A DNA stretch of 64,000 bases from Arion vulgaris (GCA_020796225.1 CM036758.1:28345099-28409098), one strand, 5' to 3'. Shown: positions 35,353-47,093, counted from the stretch's first letter. A program made the numbers and translations. Notes: generated by a model from the letters alone, not told the origin.

Positions 35353-35574
35353 GCCCAACAACAACAACTCTTCTTTCTGCCTCTTTGCTGCTGCTGCTGC
35401 TCTGCTTTATACTCTGCTACTACTGCTACTGCTGCTAACATATACCTTGCATGCTATACTACTATGCTGCTGCTGCTGCTGTGCTGCTGTGCTGGCACAC
35501 TGCTGCTGCTGCCTTGCTGCTGCTGTAGCAACCTTGCTGCTGTAACGCTGCTATGCTGCTGCTGTAGCTGCTGC

Positions 35575-35605
<31 letters not shown>

Positions 35606-36642
35606 ATATATGTGGCTGCCTGCCTCACTGCTGCTGCTGTCTGCTACTGCTGCTCTTTCTGCTGCTGCATGCTACTGCTGCAGTGCTGCTCTCTGTGTCT
35701 TTACTGCTCACTGCATGTGCTGCTGCTGTAACAACTGCTGCTCTTGCTGTAATGCTGCTGCTGCTACTGCTGCTGAGTGTTCTGCTGCTCTTTATATATA
35801 CCTGCCTTAACAACACTCTGCTCATGCCTGTGTAACAACAGTGCTGCTGCTGCTGCTCACTGTGCCGCTGCTACTGCTGCTGCTACTGCTGCTGCTGCTG
35901 CTGCTGTAACCTGCTGCTGTATTGGTCTTTGCTCTTCTGCTGCTGCCTTTCCTTTCTGCTGTAACACTGCTGCATATGCTGCTACTGCTCAACACTCACT
36001 ACTGCTATATTCTTTCTTTGCTACTGCTGTACTATACTGTATAACTCTGCTACTACTGCTACTATATATCTATGCCTGCTGTACTACCTATACAATTCTT
36101 TCTTTCTACTGCTACTATATACTGCTATATATACTATATATAACACTATACTGCTGCTGCTGTTTCATACTCTTCTTTCTATATTTGTATCTTTCACTAT
36201 ACTATGTTCTACTACTGCTGCTGTACTGCTACTACTAGTAACTATATATATATATATATATATGCTGCTCTTTGCTGCTGCTACTACTACTATAACATAT
36301 ACTATATATCTTCTATATTGATTCCTACTGCTGCTAACACTATGCTGCTGCTGCTGCAACACACCTATAACATACTACTATGCACTACTACTGCTGCTGT
36401 ACTGTGCTCTTCTGCTGCTACTACTGCTGCTGCTGCTACTACTACTACTACTACTGCTGCTGCTGCTATAACTCTTTATTTCTTGCTATGCTGCTGCTGT
36501 GTTTGCTCTTAACTTTGCCCTTTCTTCCTGTGCCCTACTGCTGCTCTGCTCTGCTGCATGCTGCTGGCTGCTTGCTCTCTTCCACTACTGCTGCTGTACT
36601 ACTGCTACTGCTGCATGCTGCTGCTGCTGCTCTGCTGCTGCA

Positions 36643-36675
<33 letters not shown>

Positions 36676-36690
36676 TTTTCCTATGTTTTT
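34078..36690. repeat. Degenerate CTG/CAG trinucleotide tract, 2.6 kb
   Basis: Almost every codon-sized step is CTG, CTA, CTC or a two-base slip. The longest pure CTG runs seen are about 10-12 repeats (near 34912-34945 and 35271-35302). Toward 36000-36330 it shades into CTA/TATA-rich sequence. Open frames in all phases encode Leu, Cys and Ala runs, with Ser and Gln runs on the minus strand. These are composition artefacts. Confidence 0.96.
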
Positions 36691-36899
36691 CTTTCACTCT
36701 TTATTCTATTATATATACTACTTTCTTCGTGGTTGTGATTGTTATATCTGACATTAATTACCTATTGCGATTACAAATTGTGTATTATTTTTCATTAGTA
36801 GGCATAGTTAATAATGCAAACCTAAAATTGCTATGGTTTCAAAACCCCCATGAGTGAGCAAGTTTGGAAACAAATTTTGTTTTCGTGGGATTTTTACAA

Positions 36900-37000
36900 A
36901 GGTAAATAGACCTCACCTTTCAGAAAGCAATAACAAAACTACTAAACATGTGAAGTGGTGCCTAGAAATCCCATGACAGCTAGTTTGCTTTGTGGTTGAT
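36900..37000 (+). repeat. Dispersed repeat fragment (same as 13855-13945)
   Basis: AAATAGACCTCACCTTTCAG then AAAGCAATAACAAAAC matches the 3' half of the element at 13739-13960. Confidence 0.65.
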
Positions 37001-38174
37001 AAACTACGTCTATAAAGGATATACACGATTTTTCATTTTCTTTTTCTTTTCATGTAATGACATTTATTTTGTCCTAGAGTAACATCAAGATTATGATATT
37101 AGTATTAGAAGGTCTAGAGGAATGTGCCAATTGGTATAGACTTTAACAACACTTTCAACAGATCTGGAACAAGACAACTGGTCAACAAAAACCACCAATA
37201 TGTACAATAAATCAGTCAAAACAAATGAAGGTCAGTATGTAACACTAATCTTTGTTATAAATAACAAAACAGTGTAGTCGATCATTAATTAGCACTTGAA
37301 TCTTTAGTGAAGCATAAAACAAGATTTTCAGTGTGCATGTCAGACAGAAACACACTCCAGAGCACATCACTGCAGATCATGTTCCATCTTACCTACACCA
37401 ACGAAATAAACACCGCCTCATAGATAGGCACCACAAAACAGTATATGTACAATCCCCAGAAACTTCAATTCACACATATTGTAGGGCTTTGTCTCATAGT
37501 ATGGAGCCCAGAGCATAAATAATTGCAAGAAAGTAGAAGGAATCTCACATGCATTCAAATCAGGGAATCACTGGGAAATGTCTGATAGATCTACACTTGT
37601 GGGCGAACTGAGTACCCATTGGGTGAAGACTAACATTATGTATTTACACACACCACAGGACTAGGTACCAAATACTACAGTTATTGATAGCTTTTTGCAG
37701 GCATATGATCATGAAAGAAACATGAGTACAGAACTATTCTGGAACAAAATCTCAGATGTTGATATCTGGAGTGGAATATTCTATCATAAACAATATCTTG
37801 CTCACCCAAATTACAAATACATTCACACATTAAGTCTCTATTATAGTTTAGAAATAGCAATGGTGGTTATTGTTGTTGAAAGACAAGGTAGATAGGCGAC
37901 CAGCGACGATAGCAATGTCTTATGTCCGGCAACAGACACAACAATGTTGGAAGAATGCACTAAGAACTAGTAGCTAGAGTTTGCATTATCTTTTTACATT
38001 GTTTGCATATCGAATCAGGCAGTGAACATATCTTGTAACACGACAGATACAATTTCTATACAGCTGTGACGTGGCAATTGTTGCCCAGGAATAATTAGAG
38101 CGATATAGAAATTGCTTGCAAGCAGATGCCTTTTATAGAGTAGGAGAAGAATATAATAATATCCATATACTCTG
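37001..38174. other. No recognisable gene
   Basis: Short frames (37333-37518, 37695-37895) lack motifs and splice context that I can recognise. Confidence 0.45.
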
Positions 38175-38395
38175 ATTATTCTATATAGATGTTTGATATA
38201 ACTCAATGTTTATTTTTAATAATATATCTATACATAGTTGTCCTACTAGATGTTTGATATCTTTCAATGTTTATGATAATATATCTATATCTTCCATGAT
38301 TGTCCCTATAAATGTTTGTTGCTTTTAATGATGTATAATAAGTCTTCTCTGCTGCACTCCTGATTGTTCTATAGATGTTTGATATCTTTCAGTAG
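38175..38395. repeat. ~70-bp repeat, ~4 diverged copies
   Basis: ATAGATGTTTGATAT(A/C)(A/T)(C/T)TCAATGTTTAT is followed by AATATATCTATA, repeated with drift. Confidence 0.75.
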
Positions 38396-38489
38396 GGAAC
38401 AGTGTCAGTGGTAGAATATTTACACATTAAGATTCTGCTGTCATTGACCATCATGGAAATGAGCACATTTCACTGCTGTTCAAATCCAG

Positions 38490-39800
38490 CTCACTATCAC
38501 TGAACTATTACTGCTACTCTCACTGAACTACTACTGGTCACTATCATTGAACTATTACTGCTACTCTCACTGAACTACTACTACTACTCTCACTGAACTA
38601 CTGCTGCTACTATCACTGAACTACTACTGCTACTATCACTGAACTACTACTGCTACTCTCACTGAACTACTACTACTATCACTGAACTACTACTGCTACT
38701 CTCACTGAACTACTACTACTATCACTGAACTACTACTACTCTCACTGAACTACTACTACTATCACTGAACTACTACTGCTACTACTATCACTGAACTACT
38801 ACTACTATCACTGAACTACTGCGCTGACTCTCACTGAACTACTACTGCACTCTCACTGAACTACTGCTCTCTCACTGCACTACTCTGCTCTCTCACTGAA
38901 CTACTGCTGCTACTCTCACTGCACTACTACTGCTACTCTCACTGAACTACTACTGAGTCTACCATTGAATACTGCTGTCTCTACTGAACTACTACTACTA
39001 TCACTGCTACTACTGTCTCTCACTGAACTACTGCTGCTACTAGCATTGAACTATTACTGCTACTCTCACTGCACTACTACTGCTACTCTCACTGAACTAC
39101 TGCTGCTACTCTCACTGCACTACTACTGCTACTCTGACTACTGCTGCTCTCTCACTGCTACTACTGCTACTCTCACTGAACTACTACTGGTCACTACCAT
39201 TGAACTACTGCTGCTCTCACTGAACTACTACTACTATCACTGCACTACTAAGCTACTCTCACTGAACTACTGCTGCTACTATCATTGAACTATTACTGCT
39301 ACTCTCTCACTACCTGCTACTCTCACTGAACTACTGCTGCTACTCTCACTGAACTACTACTGGTCACTACCATTGAACTACTGCTGCTCTCACTGACTAC
39401 TACTGCTCTCACTGCTCTGCTGCTCTCTCACTGAACTACTGCTCTACTCCACTGAACTACTGCTGCTCACTGAACTACTACTACTATCACTGAACTCTGC
39501 TGCACTCTCACTGACTACTGCTGCTCTCTCACTGAACTATTACTGCTCTCTCACTGAACTACTCTGCTACTCTCACTGGACTCTGCTGCTACTATCACTG
39601 AACTGCTGCTACTATCACTGAACTACTGCTGCTGCTCTCACTGAACTACTACGCTACTCTCACTCGAACTCTACTGCTACTCCTGAACTACTGACTGCTA
39701 CTCCACGAACTACACGCTATTGATCCTGAACTACTACTGCTCTCTCACTGAACTACTACTACTCTCACTGAACTACTGACTCTCACTGAACTACTGCTCC
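38490..39800. repeat. CTG/CTA-based minisatellite (ACTGAACTACTACTGCTACTCTC)
   Basis: Units of about 20-24 bp consist of (A/T)CTCACTGAACTACT plus a variable number of ACT/GCT triplets. Right of about 38810 many units carry one- to three-base losses. No usable ORF. Confidence 0.93.
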
Positions 39801-40006
39801 TACCAATGAGCTCTGCAAATTCAAGGTAGCAAGAGTTTCTTAACTATTGCTAGTATCACTCGTAAAGTGTCCTGTGATCCACAAAACTCTACTACAGAAT
39901 AATGGAGACACAACATGGTGAGACACAGCATAATGAAGACACACGTAGTGAAGACACAGCAGATATATATCAGTTTTCTTTTCTCATGCTTGCATCAGAT
40001 AAAAAG

Positions 40007-40107
40007 AAAACGCTTCAGCTGAGACTGTCAAACAGAAACTGCTGGTTGAGGTATTGAGACAAAAGCTTGAACTAGAGAAGATGCAGGCAGCAAGAACTGG
40101 ACCAAAG
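40007..40107 (+). CDS. Candidate exon of coiled-coil protein gene
   Basis: The frame reads (N)ASAETVKQKLLVEVLRQKLE then LEKMQAARTGPK and ends at CCAAAG|GTTAGT (donor at 40108). It is charged and Leu-heptad-like, so it probably forms a coiled coil. It ends in phase 0, matching the phase-0 start of the exon at 42592. The 5' edge is uncertain. The best acceptor (TTTTCTTTTCTCATGCTTGCATCAG, ending 39998) would include an in-frame TAA at 40000-40002. Acceptors at 40006 or 40018 avoid it. An assembly indel is the alternative. No initiating ATG is visible, so earlier exons must exist or this is not an exon. Confidence 0.5.
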
Positions 40108-40707
40108 GTTAGTACCATCAAGTTTAATGTTGCATCTTCTTCTCCAGCCTTTCAAATCTTTGATTCTCATATCACTCTCATCCATTTATATCTGTGCGTT
40201 CTTAAGTCTTTACTTCCCAATTATTGACTCTAAGTATTTCTATATTCTTCAATGTTATCTTTCATCGTTTTCTTGGTCTGTCTCATGGTTTCTTCCTCAT
40301 CATCAGGGCCGTGCTATGATGCAGAGAGCGCGGACGGCACCATAAGAGGACGCATAAGCAGCCAAAACACAATTACAATTGAAGGTTATTTTAAGGAAAA
40401 ACCATTTGAGGGGCTTCATTTCGAAGACTTGCATCATACTGAGAAAATATACCGCACGCCCTGCACATCATATTATTTGTTTATGCAATTTTAAGCTCTC
40501 TTTTCTCTGCAATTTTTCAATTTTCTTTATCCATCGTATTCTTTAACCATCGTATTCTTTAACCTTCGTATTCTTTAACCTTTATGATTGTGGTAATTGT
40601 TCTATAGATATTTTTTTTAATGTAGGATGACAGTAATTATATTCTCAATAGACTTTATTGTTCACTTCATGCCAACCATAGAGCCCTACAGTTTTATATA
40701 TTGTCTC

Positions 40708-40738
<31 letters not shown>

Positions 40739-41462
40739 GTGGAAACATTTTCTTCCTGTAGAACTGATATATGAAGGATGCTTTCTCCAGTTTCTGGAGC
40801 AATTGCACAAGTTTGTCTCATCAGTTTTAATATTTCCCCAGATATAATATCTCAACCTGGTGTATCCTGTTCTCTATACTTACAACATCTTGTAGGGGTC
40901 AGAAGTTGGGTTCATTTTCCACTGTTTCTTAATTACTCTTTTATCATCATTTATTTTATTCACTGACCTGATACCAGTCTGTTTATTTTCTTGTATACCA
41001 CAGTGGCTTAGGATACATTGCAAAGATGTGTCTTTGGTAATGATGCTATGTTGTACTAAAAATAAATGAGCTTATTTACGTGGTTATTTTTGTGTATTTA
41101 ACGGACATAAAGCACTGCTTGTTCATCGATGAAAAGACTTATTCTGTTATCATGATATTGAATTTATCCAGTCATTTATAGAGTTTTAAATTACATGATG
41201 AGCAAGCAAAACAACGCACAGATAAAACTCATTATCAATATAAGAAAGAGAGTCAATATCCCAAGGAATTTGAAGTTTTTAATTCTGTATTATTTTACTG
41301 TAGGAAACGGATTACGAATGTAATGACCACTGACAACAATTGCCAAGACCAAACTTTCTGGCATGACCAGCCTGTTAAGCTGTCAGTGCCACATTACTAT
41401 CATGAGCCAACAACATTGTTCTGTAGAACTGTTAGGGAGATGGCTGCACATTATCTCTACTA
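40108..41462 (+). other. Intron sequence, no other gene
   Basis: Holds a 17-bp repeat at about 40535-40582 (CGTATTCTTTAACC(A/T)T, three copies) and a (CT)n/(TCTG) run at about 40692-40740. At 41290-41460 there is element-like sequence I cannot classify. Confidence 0.45.
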
Positions 41463-41709
41463 AAGTTCAGTCACTAAGTGCCCGAGCCATGATTGGGTTG
41501 TTGAGTTACTAAATGGATGTCATAGACTCTGAACCAAGTCATAAGTGCTCAGTCACTAAGTGTCGGCCATGATTAGTTGTTGGTTACTAAATGGATGTCA
41601 TAGCACTCTGAACCAAGTCATAGGTGCTCAGTCACTAAGTGTCGGCCATGATTAGTTGTTGGTTACTGAACGGATGTCATAGCACGCTGAACCAAGCCAT
41701 AGGTGCTCA
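41463..41709. repeat. ~82-bp tandem triplication derived from a LINE 3' UTR
   Basis: Three units read CTCAGTCACTAAGTG(TCGG)CC, then ATGATTAGTTGTTGGTTACT, then AA(A/C)GGATGTCATAGCAC. The GGTTACT(A/G)AAC(T/G)GA(T/C)GTCAT and CATAGGTGCTC segments match the LINE 3' UTR at 60308-60360 and 148-195. Confidence 0.8.
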
Positions 41710-42150
41710 TTCTTCTCACCAACAAATAATGAATAGATGCATACTTATGGTACCTGTGGCTCACTGATTCTCATCATGCTTCTCACTTTGTTCCTCAGAC
41801 ATTCAGTTTTACTTGAACAACCTGTAACTTTAAACTCATTAAATGTTTGGATACATTCAACATCAATTTTAGTGTCCTCATCCAACAGGTGATCGGCAAC
41901 AGACAGAAGAACATCCCTCTTATTCACCTTCAACTCACCAACAATCACCGCTGTCATTGTAAGCCTGTTTGCTCTCTCATTGCAGCAAACACCTTCATGC
42001 CAAGGACAGTAGATCCAGGTAAACCTCTGGAGGATGAAAACTTCACTAGACATCGCCAACTCATACATCAATCTGCCAGTTTGAATCATCTGAAACATTA
42101 ACTAAAAGTCAGATACAACAAAGGACAGTAATAAATGAAGTCTCTGGAAA
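41710..42150 (-). pseudogene. LINE copy 3, diverged: RNase H end and C-terminal tail
   Basis: The 117-codon minus-strand frame reads RFTWIYCPWHEGVCCNERAN, then IVGELKVNKRDVLLSVADHL, then DEDTKIDVECIQTF. It parallels the copies at 139-875 and 60303-61605 (IYCPGHAGVYGNERADRLAS, LLDEDTKIDVESIKRF). GHAG has become WHEG and the last catalytic Asp is Asn. It lies antisense within an intron of the coiled-coil gene. Confidence 0.8.
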
Positions 42151-42591
42151 ATCGTATAAGTGCAAACACTGAAATGTTACTCATGTGGTGAACAAGCAAA
42201 GCCCATACTGTGCATAGCTGCAATTACACTACTACTATATAAAATTGGTAGCTTCCCTATTAGATTCCTACTCACTTCACCAGCCTGCAGCATTACAATC
42301 TGTTTTCAGTTTAACAAAGGGAAGGTGAAGCAGGATCTTAATCATTGTCTGGTCACTATTCCCGGCGCTGTGAGACTCCACCTCATTTTTGGTTTCAGTT
42401 TCTAGAAGTTAACAACTTCATTTTTGATTTTCTTTCTGTGTTTGTGTATTCCAATGTATTGCATTTCTTTTACTATTTTGACCTGCTGTGATTACATACA
42501 TTATATTTTTTGTAAACGATACAAATAAAATGTGACAAGGGTATAACATTATTGATTCAAGAAAATAATTACTATTATTACTTTATATCAG

Positions 42592-42720
42592 ACAGAGACC
42601 CAGACAGTTGGGAAAAGTAGATCAACTTCTCCAACATTTGGCACAGCACCTGTTACTGATGATGACAAAACATGCATGCTTACAAGACTGACACAAAGAA
42701 GAATGTCAACACAAATTAAG
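42592..42720 (+). CDS. Internal exon of coiled-coil protein gene (43 codons)
   Basis: It is bounded by TTTATATCAG (acceptor, exon starts 42592) and ATTAAG|GTATAA (donor at 42721). The 129-nt exon is open in phase 0 at both ends and encodes TETQTVGKSRSTSPTFGTAP, then VTDDDKTCMLTRLTQRRMST, then QIK. The Ser/Thr-rich N-terminal half is followed by a basic, amphipathic stretch. The frame continues without a stop into the exon at 46131 (QIK|LSAVQKQM). I do not recognise the family. Confidence 0.68.
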
Positions 42721-42913
42721 GTATAATCTCAGTTTCAAATATATGATCTTATGTGACAACTCACCAAATAATTAGGCATATGTCAGTATTAGTTCTTTTA
42801 AAAATGTATATATGATGTAGTCCCTACATTAAGTATGGACTAGTTACTGTAGTGATGATGATGGAGGTGATGAATAAATGGTTTCTCGACACAGTGACAT
42901 CAGGATATGATGT

Positions 42914-42937
42914 ACTTAGATTAGATTAGATTAGATA
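42914..42937. repeat. (GATTA)n microsatellite
   Basis: Four tandem GATTA pentamers in the intron. Confidence 0.9.
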
Positions 42938-43019
42938 TTTATAGACTATAAAGAGGGCCTATCAAGGAGTAAGCAGTTCATAAACTTCAATAGCAGATGT
43001 TTAGGATAGATAATTTCTG

Positions 43020-43370
43020 AGACAGTGTATATAGTTCACACAGAACTCATACAGGAATTGGATGCCTGCAATAAAAGAGGAGCAATTTTTAATTGGGAAA
43101 GAGAATATAACAGAAAAAAGACAGAATACATTGATGACACTAATGATGATATCAGATCAGAACAAATTATACAAGACAAATGCAAAGAGGCACAAATATT
43201 TGCAGCCGTAGCTTAGGATGCTAGCAAGCAAATTAAGAGAGGAAAGGCTCTAAGTCTAGATAACATAACAAAAGAGAAATCCAAGCTCTTGGAATTCTAG
43301 AAATAGAAGTGATAACAACATTTTCAATGACATATATTCAGTGGACACATATATATCGTGTGTAAGATTT
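43020..43370 (+). pseudogene. LINE reverse transcriptase N-terminal fragment
   Basis: A 63-codon frame followed, past a stop, by ASKQIKRGKALSLDNITKEK, then ITTFSMTYIQW-like sequence. QIKRGKAxxLDNI resembles the 'IK..KAPG.D.I' motif that opens LINE reverse transcriptase domains. Short and decayed. Confidence 0.55.
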
Positions 43371-43429
43371 ATGGGAACAAAAATGTGAAACATGCAACTT
43401 CCTGACAATAATTATCTGGAAGAGTGAGG

Positions 43430-43560
43430 CTCTGACATCTTACTTAGAACATATACACGTAATCACAAAGTACTGTAGTTTTACAAATTACAAAACAAAT
43501 GACAAAATACAACAACGTTTCGACCAACAAGGCCTTTATCAAACGAACAACAGGAGTGAC
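43430..43560 (-). mobile_element. Possible Penelope-like element fragment with hammerhead-like motif
   Basis: On the minus strand: TTTGATAAAGGCCTTGTTGG then TCGAAACGTTGTTGTATTTT. Stem GGCC/GGTC plus GAAAC follows the hammerhead layout (CUGAUGA - stem II - GAAAC), but the CUGAUGA box reads TTGATAA, so it would be inactive. Known: Penelope-like elements carry hammerhead motifs in their terminal repeats. A related piece is at 59371-59445. Confidence 0.45.
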
Positions 43561-43794
43561 AAATTTATAAAAACAAATGGACGACTAAATACAAACGTTT
43601 CTAGAACAATTACTACTTTATGACAAAACTTTTGAGTTTTAAGAGCATGAATTTCCTCACTGCAATGTACGGATGTGAGAAATGTATTATTGATAGAACA
43701 GTTACAAAACCAGTTAATGCCTTTGAATGCAAGGGCTACAGAAACATACACATAATAAATTGGACAAAAATAGAGCAAATGTTCATTTCACAAT

Positions 43795-44030
43795 AACTTA
43801 AAATTAAAGAGAAGTTGCTGATCAAGAAGAGAAAAATGATAGATTGTGGACAAATACAATATCATGATTCTCTGAAGAAGATCATTCTGGATTGCATAGA
43901 TATGATGCAGAGGAAGGATAGGGTGGATGCAGAATGTCACAGAAGAGTTGAGTATGAGTGTGGCAGATGATGGGCAGCACACACAGGACAGGGCAGCATT
44001 TAGATCTTCTGTCATGGGAGCCAAATTCTA
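43795..44030 (+). pseudogene. LINE ORF2 C-terminal fragment
   Basis: DSLKKIILD is followed, in another frame, by WMQNVTEELSMSVADDGQHT then QDRAAFRSSVMGA. RWMxNVTExLSMSVADxGQ...DRxxFR is a common LINE ORF2 ending. Frameshifted. Confidence 0.75.
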
Positions 44031-44084
44031 GCAGGGACAAGCCGCTAGATGATGAAAATTGCTTTATGATGCAAAAGAATTTGT

Positions 44085-44276
44085 TTGAAACACAATAGCT
44101 ATGCTGGCAGGTCAGCAGGATGCACTTCTGACAGTGGGAAACGAGTAAACTCTAAAGCTTTAGATATGTGGATAGACATGACTCCATCACAAAAACAATT
44201 CTTCAAGGAACAGTTGAGGGTGGTAGTAGGAAAGATGAGCGCAAAAATGTCATGGATTTATAAGATCAAGAATTGA
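44085..44276 (+). CDS. Unrecognised 63-codon open frame, doubtful
   Basis: Reads MKHNSYAGRSAGCTSDSGKR, then VNSKALDMWIDMTPSQKQFF, then KEQLRVVVGK and ends SWIYKIKN. No family recognised. It lies in an intron just after a LINE fragment. A similar peptide, LTPSQNKLCEER, can be read in another frame across the end of the terminal exon at 51918-51955. It could be a transposon scrap. Confidence 0.2.
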   Translation: MKHNSYAGRSAGCTSDSGKRVNSKALDMWIDMTPSQKQFFKEQLRVVVGKMSAKMSWIYKIKN

Positions 44277-44590
44277 AAATAGATTTTGCACACTCATCTG
44301 CCTTGCAGAGAAAATAGATCTATGAAGGGACTTATGTGTTGACAATTTCATTGTAACTCCCTACACAATTTTATGAGTTTTATTATTTTGATTTAGTTAT
44401 TATTGCTTTATTGATGCATAACATGGACATTGATTTAAAATGTAACTACCAGAGATCAAGACACATATCATAGAAAAATACAAACAGTCATGGAGGTAAC
44501 ATACCAATATCAGACACCCACAAGATCCCATCAGCTGAATCAACAGAAAACAGCACACACCAATCTTCCACCCAGAGTAGGACTGCTAGC

Positions 44591-45135
44591 TCATCCACCA
44601 CATACAGAGGATAAAACCTGCTCATACTGCACAATGTGCATGTCAAACAGTAATGCAGACTTCAGAGCACACCCTACAGTAATGTCCACTATAATAATAA
44701 TAATTCCTCTCGTAACGTTATACGTTACATAGGGCCTGCAAGTAATTTTCCATACCGCTCTATCCTGGACAACTCGCTCAATCTCCTCCATGGAACTGAG
44801 ACTGATATTTCCTGCCTCTCTCAGCAAAGTTCGTTTCAGGGTCTCCTTAGGTCGACCTCTCTTTCTTGAACCCTTTGCATCCCACTTCATTGCCTGCTTT
44901 GATATTCGTTGATCATTTCTCCTCAAGGTGTGCCCAACATATCTCCATCTTCTCTTCTTATAACAGTTGTCACTAGTGGTTGACCAGACATGTCTCTGAT
45001 TTCATCACTTCTCTGAATTCATTCCATTTTATATTCATTATTTTTGCAGACATCTATTTTCAAATGCATTCAATTTGATTTCTAAATCTTTAGTCATTTT
45101 CCAACTCTCGCTAGCATATGTTAGATACAAGATTT
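44591..45135 (-). pseudogene. LINE ORF2 C-terminal fragment with (ATT)n tail
   Basis: On the minus strand, from 45135: LTYASESWKMTKDLEIKLNA, then FENRCLQK, then a frameshift, then RRRWRYVGHTLRRNDQR, then GSRKRGRPKETLKRTLLREA and IERVVQDRAVWK. The 3' end runs into ATTATTATTATTA (about 44690-44703). It belongs to the same family as the plus-strand fragment at 47535-47990 (TYGCESW, FENKCLRK, GRPKTTLRRT). Confidence 0.82.
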
Positions 45136-45162
45136 GAATTGAAAATTCGTAATTTAGTTTTA

Positions 45163-45780
45163 ATACAATGTCCACTATACCTGCACTTAATACAATGTCC
45201 ACTATACCGCTAATACAATGTCCACTATATCAATACATGCAATATCCAATACAATTCACTACCTGCACTTAATACAATGTCCACTATACCTGCACTTAAT
45301 ACAATGTCCACTATACCTGCACTTAATACAATGTCCACTATACCTGCACTTAATACAATGTCCACTATACCTGCACTTAATACAATGTCCACATACCTGC
45401 ACTTAATCAAGTCCTATACTGCATATACAATGTCACTATACCTGCACTTAATACAATGTCCACTATACCTGCACTTAATACAATGTCCACTATACCTGCA
45501 CTTAATACAATGTCCACTATACCTGCACTTAATACAATGTCCACTATACCTGCACTTAATACAATGTCCACTATACCTGCACTTAATACAATGTCCACTA
45601 TACCTGCACTTAATACAATGTCCACTATACCTGCACTTAATACAATGTCCACTATACCTGGACTTTATACAATGTCCACTATACCTGCACTTAATACAAT
45701 GTCCACTATACCTGCACTTAATACAATGTCCACTATACCTGCACTTAATACAATGTCCACTATACCTGCACTTAATTAAT
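45163..45780. repeat. 27-bp minisatellite, ~22 copies
   Basis: AATACAATGTCCACTATACC then TGCACTT. The length is a multiple of 3, giving a MSTIPALNT nonapeptide frame (107 codons), a 181-codon frame in another phase, and open minus frames. It starts about 30 bp after the LINE fragment and sits in an intron. Non-coding in my view. Confidence 0.96.
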
Positions 45781-46130
45781 GAAACATGGTCTCATGAACA
45801 AACATTACAAAGTAAGCTATGAGGAATTCTCAAGGAACTCACCTGATGTGCAGATTCATATAAGCAACCTATCTAATAGTCTAGATTTTAGACTTTAGAC
45901 TGAGCATGTGGAACAGATCGCAATGTAAGAAAGAAAGAAAGAAAAAGAATTAAAATAATTGAAAAAAACTGCTCATAACAGACATATAATCACTGAAGAA
46001 GTGTCATGAAATCAGCTTCATTAACCATGTTGTTTCATTTCCAGTTTGAGTCTTTATTTCGAAATCTCTACTTTATTTTCGTTCTAATTTCAAATGTTGA
46101 TTATTAAATGTGTGATTTATTTATCTACAG

Positions 46131-47093
46131 CTGAGCGCAGTACAGAAACAAATGAAGGCCTCTTCTTACAGCAGTAAAGACAAGAAAATTATATTTCCAC
46201 TTGGGAAGAAGAAACCAGACCTTGTTCAAGGACATTCAGAAAATGGCTGCCAACGACCGGAACTAAGAGAACAAGCCCGATTATTATCGTCCCAACTTCA
46301 TGAGCTTGATTCATGTTTATTAGCTCATGGAGCAGGAAGTCCCAAACTTCAGTCAAAGACAAGAATTAGAAGCTTACGTCATTCATATGATCAAGCTTCA
46401 CTTAAAAACCTTCAACTTGCAGCTGAGGCTAGTAGAGATATCTTCCATGGAACAGATGGAGAACAGAAGCTGAAAGATCAAGAGAAATTAAGAGAAGTCA
46501 ACCGAAGTTCAAGTCTTAAAACAAGTGTTCAAAAGTTTGCTCATAAAACATTAGCTAAAGCTAATTGGTATTTAAACAAAAAATCCGCTAATCAAACAGA
46601 TGAAAAAAGTAAACAATTTCATCCTTCCTATGCAACCAGTTTATCTGACTCTACACCAGACATCATTGATGTGACCCAAACAAATAGAACCTTCTATGCT
46701 TTTGATGGTCCAGATATCTATGATTCTTGTGGTACTTTAAGAAATGAGTATACCTTAACAAACAGAACCATGCCTGGGCATCACAACAATGTTGTTTCCA
46801 ATGATATTTTACAGAACAGTACATCCAAGCTGTCTTCATCGCCTTCTTTAACAAATATAAACAGATTCAATGGACGGATGACAACATCGATTTCCTCACC
46901 ATCATTAAGTAAATTACAAGTGAAACCAGAGAAAGAAACATTATTTAATATTGCTGTCATGTCAAGACTTGCAGAAGGAGATTTCCATGATGACACAGTG
47001 TTAAGATCTCCAATCAGTGCCAGAGACCAGGGAAGTTCTGGGTCGTTGCCACCAAAGAGACAAGTCAGCGCTAATGTACTGGCAGAAATTGAG
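46131..47093 (+). CDS. Large exon of a Ser-rich coiled-coil protein (321 codons)
   Basis: Acceptor TTTATTTATCTACAG precedes 46131, and donor ATTGAG|GTCAGT follows 47093. The 963-nt exon is phase 0 at both ends. It begins LSAVQKQMKASSYSSKDKK and ends PPKRQVSANVLAEIE. In the middle, RPELREQARLLSSQLHELDS (a likely coiled coil) is followed by a basic stretch SLRHSYDQASLKNLQLAAEA. The C-terminal half is Ser/Thr/Asn-rich with two copies of a SSPSL(T/S) motif (SSSPSLTN, SISSPSLSK). There is no transmembrane segment or signal peptide. The open frame extends past the donor to 47147, but the splice site and the terminal exon at 51884 suggest that readthrough is intronic. Codon use is AT-rich but free of repeats, unlike every other long frame here. 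Probably a cytoplasmic scaffold or cytoskeletal protein; that is inference from composition, and I do not recognise the family. Confidence 0.82.

Noticed and set aside
34069..36857. Poly-Leu, poly-Cys, poly-Ala and Ser/Gln-rich frames
   Set aside because: Low-complexity translation of a CTG/CAG tract in all frames, with no splice or start context.
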